In this document: one piece after another, positions 22,476 through 36,130 of the stretch
Numbering within the stretch: the first letter of the stretch is position 1
How the letters are laid out: each line of letters opens with the position of its first letter
Origin: Epiperipatus broadwayi
Taxonomy: Eukaryota; Onychophora; Udeonychophora; Euonychophora; Peripatidae
DNA length: 64,000 nucleotides
NCBI GenBank assembly: GCA_028023455.1
Contig: JAQFVV010012670.1
Location: 186,001-250,000, forward strand
Reading direction: 5' to 3'
The notes under the pieces: generated by a model
What the model saw: the letters and a program-made list of their open reading frames with translations, nothing else
The model's database searches: none
What the model was told of the DNA's origin: nothing
Made by a program: the position numbers and the translations under genes

Positions 22476-23679
22476 AAAATGACTGTTTGAAACGTGAAAA
22501 CTCAAGCCATATACTATAGGTATACACAGATAGATGTCTTAATAGTTATGGATAACACATGGTCTAAACTGACATCTACATGGTAGAGTAGAAGGTGTTA
22601 GCAGAAAGACCATGGCCAACCCCAGATTATTTCCAAGTTAATGATTCTTATGAAAGAGGACTTTAATAATATTAATTTTCAGTGAATAATGACAAATGGC
22701 ATATTAACATCTATCTGTTATTTTATTGCATTATCTTAATTGGTCTGACATTGCAACAGGAAATTAAAATTAATTTTAAATAACACTTTTCATTCATTGC
22801 ATTAACATTTATTTACAACCTCAATATAAGACATGGAAGTTTTTTTTTTCCATTTATCCTATATCCAGATTAAACTCTGAAGAATTTGTTAAAGTGACAT
22901 TGACATGAAAAAAAATAATCGTGATAAAGAACAGAATCAGTAAGCAGGCATGGAGGATCTTACAGCAATCATGGGAAATGTAATTTCTCTTGATCAACCC
23001 TGTGAGAATGGAATGGAAACCAGTTGTGCACGCATGCAATATTTTATTTTCCATATAGTCACCATTACACACACAGCACGCACATTAGACATTTTTAAAC
23101 CTACAATTCATTTCTGTGATAAAGTGTTTATTTAAAAGTTTTGATTTTTAGCCACAGTATGGCTCTGCTATGAATAAATAATACATTATCATCTTTTTTT
23201 AACTGAATAAAGATATTTAACATTTTAGTTATTAGCAACCTTATAAAAAAATAAGATCTCTTCAAGAAAACCTACATTTATTTCAAATTCTCAAATTTGG
23301 ATATAAAATCTTTATATCTTGGAATCTGATCAACAACTTGTTTTAACATTGTCCTGCCACTTTCACTTTATCATACTATTAATAATAAACGTTCTGAACT
23401 ATTGTTTGATGTTACACCCTCTTTTTCCTCACCTCTATCCACATTTTTCTTTATTATCATGCTAACCCTGATAAAAACACAATCCAGTAGTATTCTTAAT
23501 CAATTTATTTTCTTTAATTTCATTATATTTAATTCTATTTTCATGCGCAACAACAGTCCAGTATATATTTGGGTTAGGGATAATGTCTAATTAAGTAAAT
23601 GACTAGTAAAAGTTCATTAATTTATTTCCATAAAGTAGTTTATTTCAAAGTTGTGAATACAGAAATTTGGAAACCTGTC
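22476..23679. other. AT-rich stretch, nothing recognised
   Basis: No feature seen. Confidence 0.5.
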
Positions 23680-23830
23680 AATTAAATCACAGTAATTTGT
23701 GATCCAGGCCAACTGATGAGTGCTAGTTAAGCATGAAATGCATCCTGGGAATCATTTGTCTTTTTCATATCTTTGATTATATGTTTCAGTAATGTGTGAC
23801 GGAATAGAAGTTTGTAATATATATACATAT
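23680..23830 (+). repeat. Hammerhead repeat family C, subfamily with AUGCAU stem III
   Basis: Core CTGATGA at 23713..23719, stem II GTGCT/AGCAT, GAAA, and a palindromic stem III AUGCAU (23737..23742) in place of the AUACGUAU of the main family. Inner stem I keeps three pairs after a mismatch, with an outer GAT/ATC. Diverged flanks follow TTTGTCTTTTTCATATC. The element is truncated on the 5' side. Confidence 0.7.
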
Positions 23831-26800
23831 GAAGTTAAGTTTAAATATCTCTAATAACATGCTTGAAACAGTGGATGTTTATAATATATCCTTAGTGTGA
23901 ACGGTTGGTCTGAATTCTGGGCTGATGGCTGCTTGTGATAGGGTTGAGGTAGAACTGAATAATGCACTGATAAAAACAAATAGATTGAATATATATACAT
24001 GCACAACACTATGTGGAGTTTTGCTTTACTTATACATATGCTGAATGAATGAATCCAATTTTTAAAAAGTTGCTAAATTCTATGTGTGTGTGTGTGCATG
24101 CATGTGTTTGTGCTAATGTTTTCTGACAAAGCAATAATAGAATTATAACCAAGTAATCTACACATTATTTATTAGCTTCTTAAAACACCATTTATTCTTT
24201 GATCTCATCTGAAATTTTAATGAGCCTTACAACGACAACATAAAATAATGAAACTCTTAACACCATAAAAATATATTTACATTATACTATCTCTGTGTTT
24301 TTTTTTTTTTTTAAGAGAGCAAAGGATATACAAACCCTGAACATATAATACATCTGAAGCATGTGTGGCTTAATGTTCTGTTTATTGTCATTTGTTAAAA
24401 ATATTCAGCACCAAAAAAAACATGACTTGTATAAAAATTGACTTATAAAAAAAGTAATAGTAAGGGTTATTTATATAAGTCAAGACTAGTCTGCATAATC
24501 AAAAAAAAGAAGAAGCTAAAATTCATAGGAGCATAGCAATCCTAACATACACATAACAAAGATCATTTAATTAATAAGATAAACTATGAATGACAATTTT
24601 TCATTGAAAATTGCATTATAAATACAAACGATTAAAAGTTATCATAATTTTAGTGTAACACATTAGAGATTGACAAAATTATACTTCCTACAGAAAGAAA
24701 ACCCGGTAAGAAATTTTTAAAGATAATTTTTAATAAGCGATGATTTTAGATTTTAAGCTTTATTAAAAACCAACTATAAAAGAGAATACATTTCATTAGA
24801 TATAATGAATGTAGACAAGTTTTGTGATTTTCATATATGCAGGTTGAATTTTTAAAAAATTTTCATCGCGAAGATTAAGAATTTGACTGATTGTTTAATT
24901 AAATTTCATTGTTGGCCATGAATGAATATTATCTAATTGAATAAGCAATAATTAATTATTTCACTGTTAACCATGAATGAACAAATCTTTAATCTGAGTA
25001 GCAACATTTTCACTAGATGGCAGCAGCTCTGTAGAGTTAAGGTGTGGAAAAAGTAACCAGGCAAAATCAGGTAAATATTTACACCAGGTGTGTTTCAAAA
25101 ATAAAAAATGAAACAAATTGGAAGTAAAAAAAAAACAAAAAAACTTAAATGTATGTTTGTAAAAATTTAATAACATATTATCTACCAAACTATTTACATA
25201 CAATCTACACATACTCACGTCTTTAATTAATTCTTTTATATAGTAAAAAAAAACGACGTTTTATTTTTTAGTTTGTGTGCGTGTGTCTGAGTGTCCATTC
25301 ATTGCATAGATGTAATTTTTTGTATAGTTGACATTAATAACTCTTAAAACTGTAATTTTTAAACGTATCTATATTTTTCTAAAACGTGTGTGTGTATATA
25401 TATATATGCATGCCTTTTATTATTACTTTGAAATGATATGTCAATATGCTTTATATTTTGTAGTATTTATGTCACCTGCTTTTGAGGATGGTCTTGTTCA
25501 CATTATCATATTATAAAAATAACTCTGGCAGGTTGGTAAGACAGGTCTGTTTGTCTATCAGAAAAGGTGACAGATTTGTTTACTATCTTTTTAGCTGTTG
25601 ATGAGTGACAGTAATAGGGTGTGAAATAAAATGATCAAAATTAAATATGATAACGCAAATAAATAAATAAATAAATAAATGCAATTAGTTAATTCAAGTT
25701 AAACTGCTATAAATTGCAAAAATAATTACTTATATATCTTTATTAAAAAAATTAATTATATAATCATACATATTTGACTTTTTTATGTGAATGCATTTTA
25801 AGTGTTATAATATACTCATACGATTTTTACTTATACTTTTCGCAAAATATTTTTTTTAATATATCAGAAACGTAACGAGGATGGTTAAAAATAATTAAAA
25901 TAGTTTTTCAAAGATCTACTGAAAGTTAAATTTAGATCTCTCCAGTATCATTCTACAAAGAAAAGATGACATTATGCACTTGGATAACTAAATGACTAGT
26001 AGTATAGAAATTTATTTCCCTTCTTTGTTTCTACCCTCTAGGTAAGAATGCAGATCCATTTACTGACCAATAAACAGATGGTTATCTGGGTTGAGTATCC
26101 AAAAAATAAATCTTACATTTGCATGGAACCTGGGGGGGGGGGGATCATGGTATGCTAGATATATATGTATTAAGAAGTATGCTACCAAGTCTTCTTAAAC
26201 AAGGATAATACATCTCAAAATATCTTAAATGATCACCTTATGGTTACTTAAGATTAAGTATTTATAATTTTTTGTTTTTGAAATATTACTTTCTTTGGTA
26301 AGGTCTGTCTAATGCTGAAAAGATATTAACTATTTTGCTGATTAGCAAATAAATCGTTTATGAATTGTATTATTACAATGTAAAAACATATTTATTAGGA
26401 CTTCAGTTCTAAACAATAAACTGTCATTGGTATAGTAACATTACACAATATTTCTATACATTTTTGGCTATGCATTTTAATTAACTTATAATCATCACAT
26501 CATCTTACTAATTATGTAATGGGTTTCATTGCTTTATGGCATAGCTCTGTATTAAGTTTATTACTGAGCACAAATAATGGTAAACTGGCTTCAATGATGG
26601 CATTATCACTTGCTGAGACACATTTTCCTAAACTTTCCTCAAAATGAAAAACTTAACATACACATGTTCTTAGATCCTCTCATTTTTTAACCTTTATTCA
26701 CTATCTTTCTTTGTTTTTTTTCTTTCTTTCTATGTGTTCAAAAGAATGGTGGAATTTTAAAGAAAAAAAGGTTTTTGTGCAAACGTTGATTTTCACTATT

Positions 26801-29800
26801 GACTCTTGCATAAATTAATTTGCAATGTTGAGTTTTGCATATGATGTTTCTTTTAGGATGCCAAATGATTTGATGATCTATAAATGACTGGAAGCTGGCC
26901 AATGTGCTAAGCTGCAACAAAGACAGATCTGGCACTTGAATACCTTCTCTTTTACATAATAATTAGATTCTGTTATACTGAAATCTGATTAAATTAAATA
27001 ACTACCAAAAAAATAAAAACAAACAATGACCTCAATAAGACGATCTCTTCTCCTCACCCTAACCAGTAGTGAAGGCTCCCATCATATTTTTTGATTTTAC
27101 AATCATACTCACCTGACTAACCTAAATTAATTTGGGACCTTTACTCTCATAATAACAATTACATACAGTTGTAATTGCAGTTCAACATTATTTTTTTAAA
27201 TGTATAATATCATTTTTTAACATGATAACTATAAATATGTATCATCTTTAAATACACAAACCTGTAGTCTCTTTGTACATATAAATAATCAGTAGAATAG
27301 TTTATATATTTATATGTGTGTGTATATATAATATTTCAGTTTTTACTCAGATTAATATAATATTTATCCCTGGACACCTGTTTAGTTGTATTAAAATGCC
27401 AAAGGGAAATTTATCAACTGTGTGCTATTTTTCATTCTTTGATTATGAAAGCAATACATGGTTAACTCCACTCCTTGCTTCGATATTAGCACAACCAGGT
27501 TGGCTTGCAGGCTTATTTTCATATGATAATCTATACATGTGAGACGGGCTAAGATTTACAGATTTAAAAAAGGATTCAGAATAATTGTATTATTACAGTT
27601 TAGTTATTTTTTTAAAAAAAAACCTCATATAAAATATGTTTTAATTTGTTTTTAAGGATTTCGCAATCATTTGAACAACCTGTGTAAAATATATTTTTTT
27701 AAAAAAAACCTAAATCATGAAAATGTATGTACATATAAGACCAAACTTTTTGTATTATATACATATTTACAACATATCCATGCTTTGGAAAGTTAGACTT
27801 ACTGTGATCGTGAAGAGCTGTGTCGATTTCAAATGAGGGAAGGGGGGGGGGAGCATGGAATATATCTACGTATCATATGCTATATACATACAGCACATTT
27901 CCATAATGTTTACGTATGTGTGGATTTTTTTTAATTCAACATAGTTGCTAATTGTTGCTAATTATAATTCAACATAGTTCAATTTTTTTCTAAAGTTAAC
28001 AAAAAAAAAAAATAATTATAAAGTATATATACACGTGTTTTGTGTGCGTGCACAGAAAAAGAGAAGGGAGGGATCTGAAATTTCTTTTAAAAACTACCTA
28101 ATAACTTCTAAATTTAATCCTATCTATCTACCAAATAATGTTTCTCTTATTTATGGAAATACATACACTTTTCCTTGTTTGTTTATATTTTGAAATAATT
28201 GAAAAAAATATTTGCTTATTTTTCTATTTCAAGAATAATCCAAATGAATCTTATTTTAATTCAAATTATTAAGTACCACCAATATATTTGCTTCGACTAA
28301 GAATCGAAGATTTTGTATTCGACGTCTTAATGAAAACACTTTATAATCAGTTCAGAGATACGAGATAGCTATAATTCAGACAAAATAATTTCTCTCTGTT
28401 TATATAAAAGAGGTGCATGAATATTTGATAATCATTATGTAATAATAAATTAAAAGGAATGAAAAAAAAAATTGTTTGAAATAAAGCACCGATGCATGAA
28501 AATGACGTCAAGTAATAATCTTTAAGGAGACAGACAATATTGACTGCTTTTATTGATATACGTATGTAATTTAACGATTAATGAAGGGAGAATCATTAAT
28601 ATCTCCAAAAATAATATACAGTATTACAAAATAATGATAATTACCGCTACGTAATGCCATAATGTATTACGAAATAGAATTGAGATTGTATTTCGGTTTA
28701 ACGTAAAATTTACGAGTGTCAGTCACTTCAATTATATATATATTTCCAATATATTTTCATTACATTTCAATCAGTCATATTTGTCTATATGTTCCAAAAA
28801 TAAACAATAAGAAAGAAAATACAGCTAGTATATGTCAATTTTATCTCCTCTTCCTCAATGTTTTATACTATGCACTTTTTCAGAAAATGACAAATCTATA
28901 AAAAAAAATCTCTGTTTCATAATTACCTAAATGGTCAGCGCACCATACAACATTTTTCATATAAATGCAATTTTCTATCTGAAGATTGAATTAGTTAATT
29001 ACATAATAGGTTATTATGGCAAAATGATAACAATTAATCTCTATCAACAATAGTTTGACGATATTAACGGTCGAATGGGGTAAATTGAATGTAATTTCAT
29101 GATTTTTAAATAATGCAGTTAGAGAATGTATTATAAATCTGGGCAAATGGAGATTATATAATGTGGCTAATTAAAATAAGTAATTAAATTTGAAAACAAA
29201 TATTTGGCCATGTAGCAATCAAAGAGATGGATGGAGCAATTCATTCACATATTTAACATTCCTAACTCATAAACATATGCATCTTTCTGTACTTACTTCA
29301 CTACATTTGTAAAATATCATTGGGGTATGATTACAAGTAATCAATAAGTCATATAATTTTGATTTTAGCTAACAATTTAGACTGATATGAACTGACTAGT
29401 TTAATTATAATGGTATGTTGAAATGGCTTTGATCCTGAAAAACTATCTGAAACTCGATTTTTTTTTTTTTTAAAGGAACCTCTTAATATAGTTGTTATTT
29501 CATCTTTCTGCTGTACCCTTTTACATGGATTTGAAATTAAGCTGGGTGAAATTTAAAACCTTTTTTTCAGATCATAAAGAGTTTTCTTTCAAGTAGCTAG
29601 TCCCTAACTGATTCACCATCCAATTATTGATAAGCTCCCAAATTAATCCGGGTTGACGCACTACCTGCAATAACAAATAAAAATAGTATTATAAAATACT
29701 ATCTAGCCTTCACCATTGATGGGACAGATATTACACCCTGATGGAAAATTATCCCATGAATTTACATTATCTATTTAAATAAGGATGAAAACAAATTAAG

Positions 29801-31102
29801 TCTGACCCCCCCCCCCATCAAATTATATTATCATTTATTTATTTATTATAAGTATTTCTATAGGGAAAGTGTGACGATAGTCGGGAAGGATTACAAAATA
29901 AAGCACAATACACACTGAAAAACTATATTTTAAAGAAATTTAAATTATTTACAAACAAACAAACAACAAATCTATTTAACTTTGAAAAATAACAACGCAC
30001 AACAAAACAACAAATATTGTTTCACAAATAGATGGGACCACAATACTTGCTTTTAAAAAAAAGAATTAAGATATTTATTTCTTTAAAGTTTAAAAAACTA
30101 CAGATTTTTAAAAGGGGGTGGGGCGGCGATAAAATTACTTCTTATTTAAAATTAATACATTTACTACATGTATAACAAATATATTCCTTTTTTAAAAATA
30201 GTAAATTTAACATTGTTTTGTGTGCAATAAATATTACGTTTATCAATAAAAATAAATAATATTTATTTTATGAAAGTAGGATTTAATGAGATTTAAAAAT
30301 GTACACACAACGAAACGCCTCAGTTGTCACAAAATGAATGATCTTATAAAAGAGCTTCATTTGAATAATTTCTTCAGGAGGGGGTGGGTGGTTGGGAGAC
30401 TATAAATAGTTAAGATGTAATGTCTAAAAAGGTGGGTGAAGAAAAATGACATTTTTATCTGGTCATTTGCCTCTATAAAATTAAGTAACAAAACAACTTT
30501 TATACATATTTACCGATAGGCTATTAATCGGTTAAAAATACAATGCACACACACATACAAAATATAATTGCTACTAATTGAATAATTAACCACCTTTTAA
30601 TCAAGTCTTTAAAAACCGTGTCTCTTTAAAAGCATCTATGTTTAGAGCATTAAAGCGGAATAAAAGAAAACTTTGATCATGCTCTGAAAGAGAATTGCTG
30701 ACTCGTTTTTTTTGAATGGAAATTCCAGAGTCGACGAATTTAATAATTTCACAAAGTATGAAAGAATTTAGTAAAACATTGTGTGTACAATATTATGATT
30801 TGAACGACATTCTTATTATTAATACACATATGTAAACACACACACACATATATATGGCAAATGTTTTTAATATGAAGTGCCTCTCCCCCCAACACCAACC
30901 ACGATAAAAAATAATACTAATAATTTCAGATTGCACAGTAGTAATTGAAAAGAATATTATATTTTAATGAATCTTCAAAATTAAATACTATAATTTTTAG
31001 TTAAGAGCTAAACACAAACCTAAATCAAACTATCACAGACATTAATGTACAATATTTTCCATTTTGCACCTTAGATGAGATTTTTCACAACCAATAAACC
31101 TT
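23831..31102. other. Long AT-rich stretch, little recognised
   Basis: Contains (TG)n near 24078, an (AAAT)n run at 25659..25680, G or C runs at 26131, 27841 and 29806, and a CTCF-like site at 25010. No ORF, exon or interspersed repeat I can support. Confidence 0.45.
25010..25027 (+). promoter_or_regulatory. Candidate CTCF-like site
   Basis: TCACTAGATGGCAGCAGC closely matches the bilaterian CTCF core (CCASYAGRKGGCAGC). One such match in 64 kb of AT-rich DNA is notable but short motifs occur by chance. Confidence 0.3.
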
Positions 31103-31210
31103 GTTAAGCGTTGTTAGCCGAGATGTCATCGCAACCGCCTTGCAAGCAAGTAGTTGGTTGCAGACGGTTGTGGGTTCGCGTTCCGGCCGATGCTATGACA
31201 TATGAAAAAA
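31103..31210 (+). repeat. tRNA-derived SINE
   Basis: Same family as 583..701: AGCGTTGTTAGCC, the GCAAGC expansion, B box GTGGGTTCGCGTTCC, GGCCGATGCTATGACATATG and an A-run. The A box is mutated (GAGATGTCATCGCAAC). Confidence 0.85.
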
Positions 31211-34194
31211 AATAAAGCTGATATTTGGCAGACCATTTTACATGTACATACTCACCCGCTGACGTGATGTCAGTAGGATTGGTTTTGTAATGAATCCATA
31301 CGCTTTAAAGTTACAACAGGGTTCAATAACGAAGGCCTTCAAATTACACACACACACATATATATTTCAAACAATATCCATCTGAACCATCCAGAATAAT
31401 CTGAAATGGGCATTCTCTAGCTAATAACAGCCAGAAGTCTAGTAAACAGTAATCAATCAGGTATCTGGGGAAAAAAATTCCAAGCCTATTTGTGACCCCC
31501 AAAAAATTCCAGTTACCTATCCTGAATTCAATTCCAGATCATGAAAATGCCACAAAAACAGCATATATTTCTAGTTAGTTGTTTTAACTCATTGTAAAAA
31601 TGTGAGTTTGAAAATCTAAATGTCTGTGCGATTTACAGACCTATCTATATTGAATCTCGTTCAATAAATAATCAGTCCAAGAGCATACCAGTAAATGGAA
31701 TCATTCACTATTATAAGGAGATGCATGTATTTAATAATACTCCATTCTAAATTCACATCCTAAAGAAGAGATAACAATTCACACAATCATATAAATAGAA
31801 AAAATATAATACAAAATTGAAAATATAAGTATAAATATATATATAGGATTAAATAACTGTATTCAACTTCTACACAATGTAATGACAATTAAAATTGAAC
31901 ATTTATAAAAAGATAAAAATACTGCACAAGTATTTGCCATTTGCTTTACATTAATCCATATTACCAGGTTTCCAGTTATTCCATGATGTTACAACATAAT
32001 CTATTAATCTAAAAATTCTCTAGCTCTTATGTACATTTTTAATTTCATATTTAATTTTTAAAAAGATATTCCATATTCAGGGCCTAGATTTTTGATAAAT
32101 TTTCATACTCTCCAAGTTGACAATCATTTCTTTTCAGAATGTTCTCATGTTTTCTATTTCCATTTATCTGATTCATGGTTAAAATTATTATGCAGTATGT
32201 TCACAAAACAATTTTTTTAAAAAAAAAATTCAGCATTTTCACTGACTAAGATGGAAATAAACAAGAGAACTAAACTGGTAATAAAACCAGTGAAAAATAT
32301 TACAAAAATATCCTTGGAACACAGCTGAAATATTTTGCATGCTATGACAGCCAGTGCCATACATTTGTGCTCACTGCTCTAGACATTTATCTTTACCTTA
32401 GTTGGTGAGAATAATTAGTGCCCCAAAATACATCATAAATCAAAGACATTATATACATAATAGACAATTACAATGAATTCCAATACAAAAAAATAATAAT
32501 AATTTCTTGAAAAAAATTAAAGGTTAAATTGAAAAAAAGTTTTAATTAATGACTAAACATTTTATTAGTTATATTATTTTTTTTTTTAAAAAAAAATACT
32601 AATCCATATGTAAACATATTGAATAAAAACATTTCAGTAAGCATAGTGTTTTTTTTTAAATTTCTTTGATAATCCACCATTTTGTTTCTTAAGTAGCAAG
32701 AGAATATTTTCTATTTCATAATTCATTAAATTAAAATAAAGCATGAAAATAAATAAATACAATGTGCATTTTAAAATTTATTTTTGATACATTTTATGTT
32801 CTCATATCAAAATCTTTTGCTTTTGACAGTTATTATTATTATTATTTAAGAGGCTTCAAAAATTATATTTATTTTACATAAATACAGTGAAATTAATTAA
32901 AAATTTGATAAAGAAATGCAATGTGCAGTTGATTTCTGAAGTTTTAATATTCTAAGAATGAAATTTTTTTAAATTTTATTGATGCTAAAAGTGTATTTTT
33001 TTTAATAGCTACCATTATTGGAAACAAATTACAAAATTATTAACTGAAATTACAAGCAGACTTCTCAAGTGTAAAGAACTACACAATAACTACATATTTA
33101 AACTAAACATTACCCACAATTTCTCTTACCTCCTATCACTCTTAATATTAAAAGAACTTTTAAATAAGTTAACCGCTTCAGAATTATAAATTTTTAACAA
33201 TAAAAATTCTTTAATTCTTCTTTTAATTTCATTTCTTTCAAAGAAGATAACCTTACCTTTAACCAAATTAATACTGTAGCCCGTACCTTTTACATGAATA
33301 TATAACCCAGAACTAAGGTATTTATTTCTAACCATAAATAAAAATATTGTTAAAAATTTATGATTCTGAATTTATGATTTAAAAATTCTTTTAATATTAA
33401 AGATGGATGGGAGGGTAAGGTGAATTGTGGGTAATGTTTAGTTTAAATATGTTATTTTGTAGTTCTTTACACTTGAGAAGTCTGCTTGTAGCAATGAAAT
33501 CATTGGTAGTGTTTTAGAGTTTATTTTCTTGGCTAATCTGATTGAGTTGTGAATTTTGACTATTTATTGACTAATTTAGCTTTATGCTTTTAATGTTTAT
33601 TATATAAAATGCATTTAATTAAACTGTTTTTAAAAATAATTATTTTAAGCGATGTTTGAGATTCTGTTCAAAGATGCTGTTAATTATGTCAGCGCTAAAA
33701 ATGTCATATTCAGAGAATTTCAGCAAGTTCTACGGAGGTTAATTTGCTTTTACCAAAGTGTGTAACTAGTGCCATTGGAACTGCTCGCTGCCACAGCTTC
33801 AATAAGTATTTGAGCAGGATACATTTATCTATTCTAGTTTCTCTTCAGCGCAAATACATTTTTATTGTTTTCATTTAGGATGAACAATAAAATATTTTGT
33901 TTTTTCTTGTAATTTAACATTTATAAATTAACATATAAATATTTATTACAGAAAAATATAATAAAATAATAGAAAATATATTATTTTGAATATTTATTGT
34001 GATGAGTGTTGGTGTTGAATATATAACAAAATTATATTTTTATAATTATCATCACATAAAAAAAGTAAAATAAGTAAAGGTTTATCTACTCCAGATATTA
34101 TTATCTGTCAAACAGCAGTTAATAAAAATAAAAAAATATATTAGATCTTTGAACAATGATTGGTGTGGAAAAATAAAATGGTTGTGTGGTTGCA
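31211..34194. other. AT-rich stretch, nothing certain
   Basis: The segments 33031..33120 (AATTACAAGCAGACTTCTCAAG and on) and 33413..33491 form an inverted repeat of about 80 bp around a 300-bp centre, probably a small foldback element. No ORF that I can support. Confidence 0.45.
33035..33492. repeat. Inverted repeat, about 80-bp arms, 300-bp centre
   Basis: GCAGACTTCTCAAGTGTAAAGAACTAC at the left reappears as its reverse complement ending CTTGAGAAGTCTGCTTG at 33475..33490, and the inner parts (AACATTACCCACAATT against AATTGTGGGTAATGTT) also pair. The centre shows no homology I know. A MITE or foldback element is likely; no target duplication identified. Confidence 0.7.
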
Positions 34195-34570
34195 AAATTA
34201 AAACAGGCAAAATTCTCCATAGAGTATTGCCATTCAGTGCCAGAGTAACCAATGGATGCCATAAGGCCCCATCTAGTGCCTATTCATCCAATATCCCCAG
34301 ACTAGTTACTGGCTTGTGGCCTTCATCAGTGAGGAGCCTTGGATCTGAAAGCACTGCATCTAGATCTTAGGATCTAATGCAATCCTCCAGCAGCCACCTT
34401 TTATCTCTACTTAGCTACAAAACTATGAGTCTTAAAGTGAAAACACAATAATTCTGGCATCCATTGATTACTCTGTCTTGCACTGGGTGGTAATACTGTA
34501 TGGAGAGTTTTGACTGTTTTAATAACAGTTATAAGCAAGCATAAGAAATGGTAATCATGTGATGTTTATT
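34195..34570. mobile_element. Family B element, head-to-head arrangement
   Basis: Starts with the reversed 3' end (GGCAAAATTCTCCATAG) and runs on the minus strand through the ribozyme (34294..34335) to about 34450. It then switches to a plus-strand 3' part (TGGCATCCATTGATTACTC, then GTATGGAGAGTTTTG at 34498..34512). The ends are therefore inverted, as in the family A palindromes, but the right arm is short. Confidence 0.75.
34294..34335 (-). ncRNA. Hammerhead ribozyme, family B, core mutated
   Basis: Stem I is fully paired (TCCTCA with TGGGGA, one G-U), CTGATGA is intact, stem II GGC/GCC is strong and stem III is the palindrome ACTAGT. The GAAA box reads GTAA, which should abolish activity. 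Its perfect stem I defines the family B consensus. Confidence 0.65.
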
Positions 34571-35935
34571 AGTTGCAAAATTAGAAGTGTTATGTTTTCC
34601 TTGCTTATTTTTTGGTGGTGAGTCTGTAATAAAGCACCCTGCTTAAAAATTTTACAGACCATCACTGATACATATTAATCCCAGAGAAATTATTCCAATT
34701 TATTTAACTAAAGCTAGGAAATGTTTTTTCTCATTAGTAGACTATATTTCTAATCTAATTCTAAATGTATAAAACTTTCCTTTCTCTTACATTCTTCTTA
34801 AAAAAAACATTTATACACTTTTTTCTTACATTTATTCACTTTCTTCTATTCTGATTTGCCTTCCTCTATTTGTTTTCATTTCTTTTTTTCTACATATTTA
34901 AACAATAATGTTTAACAATGACAACAATATAAGAAAGTGTTTGCAACGATCAATCATAAACTATTCCCAGATTTAAACGGTATGATTAAGCTGAATGCCA
35001 TTCATATAACAACATATCAGGGAACAATATTGACTTGAGTCTAATAATAAATAATATTCAAAAATACAAAAAAATTCAATCTTTCTGCACTTAAATTTAA
35101 TGCTTTTTCTAAATTATACTTTTCTTTCCTTATAGTTTTGGCTAAACTATTGTCTTCATAAAAACTGTTCCTCAAATAAGGATCAGGTTAGATAAAGACC
35201 GCAGTCCAATCAAAATCAAAGAAAACTAACAAAAAAGCATTGAATTCAAGTGTACAAGGATTGGACTTTTTTGGATTTCGAATTTATATTCAAATACAAT
35301 GCAAAAAGATTAGATTTTAAGAAATAGTATTCATAAAGATAATAGATAATGAAGAAAATATAAACTGGTAAAAAATTCATGTAGTATTTAGCTAGATGTA
35401 CAATATGTTTTAGACTGTCTAGATTTATTTTTAGTGACAGAAAAATCGCGCGTCATTATTCCCTACACCTTTAAGAGATATACAGACAGTTTAATTTATA
35501 ATAAGACATTTTTATTATTATAAAAATCAGCTGCACTGATCATGAAAATATATTATTTAGAAAGACTACAAAACGTTTTTAATATATATATTATGATTAA
35601 ATGAATAGACACTTTTTCCACTGAGCAAATTATTAATTTATTTCCAAAAATAGCCATTCATCTAATTTCAAATAAATAATTGAAAAGTTATATATTATGT
35701 ATCAGTTACTAAAAGGTGCATTTGGGACAAGATATTACACATTACAGAAAATGAATTAAGATTTTCCAAAAACACCATAGAATGCCATCATTTGAAGATA
35801 TGACTAATGATAATACAAAGAATTGACTAAAGTATAAAAAATGTACTTTATTTATCCTAATACTAAAAAAATACATAAATAAATCAACAGAAATATATAA
35901 ATTGAAAATTGCTCACTATAATATTGTTATCAGAA

Positions 35936-36130
35936 TTAATAATATCCTATGATAATTGGCAGTCTTATCTCCACAAACGGGCCAAAAGCAATCCAGAACA
36001 CAAATCCATATTCCTGGAACATCAAAATACACTCGGCCACCACATCAGCCAGCATTGTGTGCATAGAATGAAATGACTTCAAGTGCAAAATAAAGGAGGC
36101 ATGGTACATCAGTAATACCTTGAACTCCAT
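35936..36130 (-). CDS. Unrecognised short ORF with ATPase/TPR-like signature
   Basis: Minus-strand ATG-started frame of 64 codons, with base composition clearly richer in GC than its surroundings. The second half contains MLADVVAECILMF, then QEYGFVFWIAFG. The pattern A-x-L-x-x-E-x-GF-x-FW-(L/I)-A-x-G is what I recall from TPR-like tails of bacterial predicted ATPases and adenylate-cyclase-associated proteins. The match is short, and the upstream half (YHASFILHLKSFH) fits only loosely. It could be a lone exon or a fossil of a gene fragment. No splice sites or neighbours confirm it, so function is not assigned. Confidence 0.25.
   Translation of the reverse strand: MEFKVLLMYHASFILHLKSFHSMHTMLADVVAECILMFQEYGFVFWIAFGPFVEIRLPIIIGYY

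Noticed and set aside
34149-34370. Plus-strand ORF with Ser-rich product
   Set aside because: It lies antisense to the family B ribozyme and is explained by that repeat.
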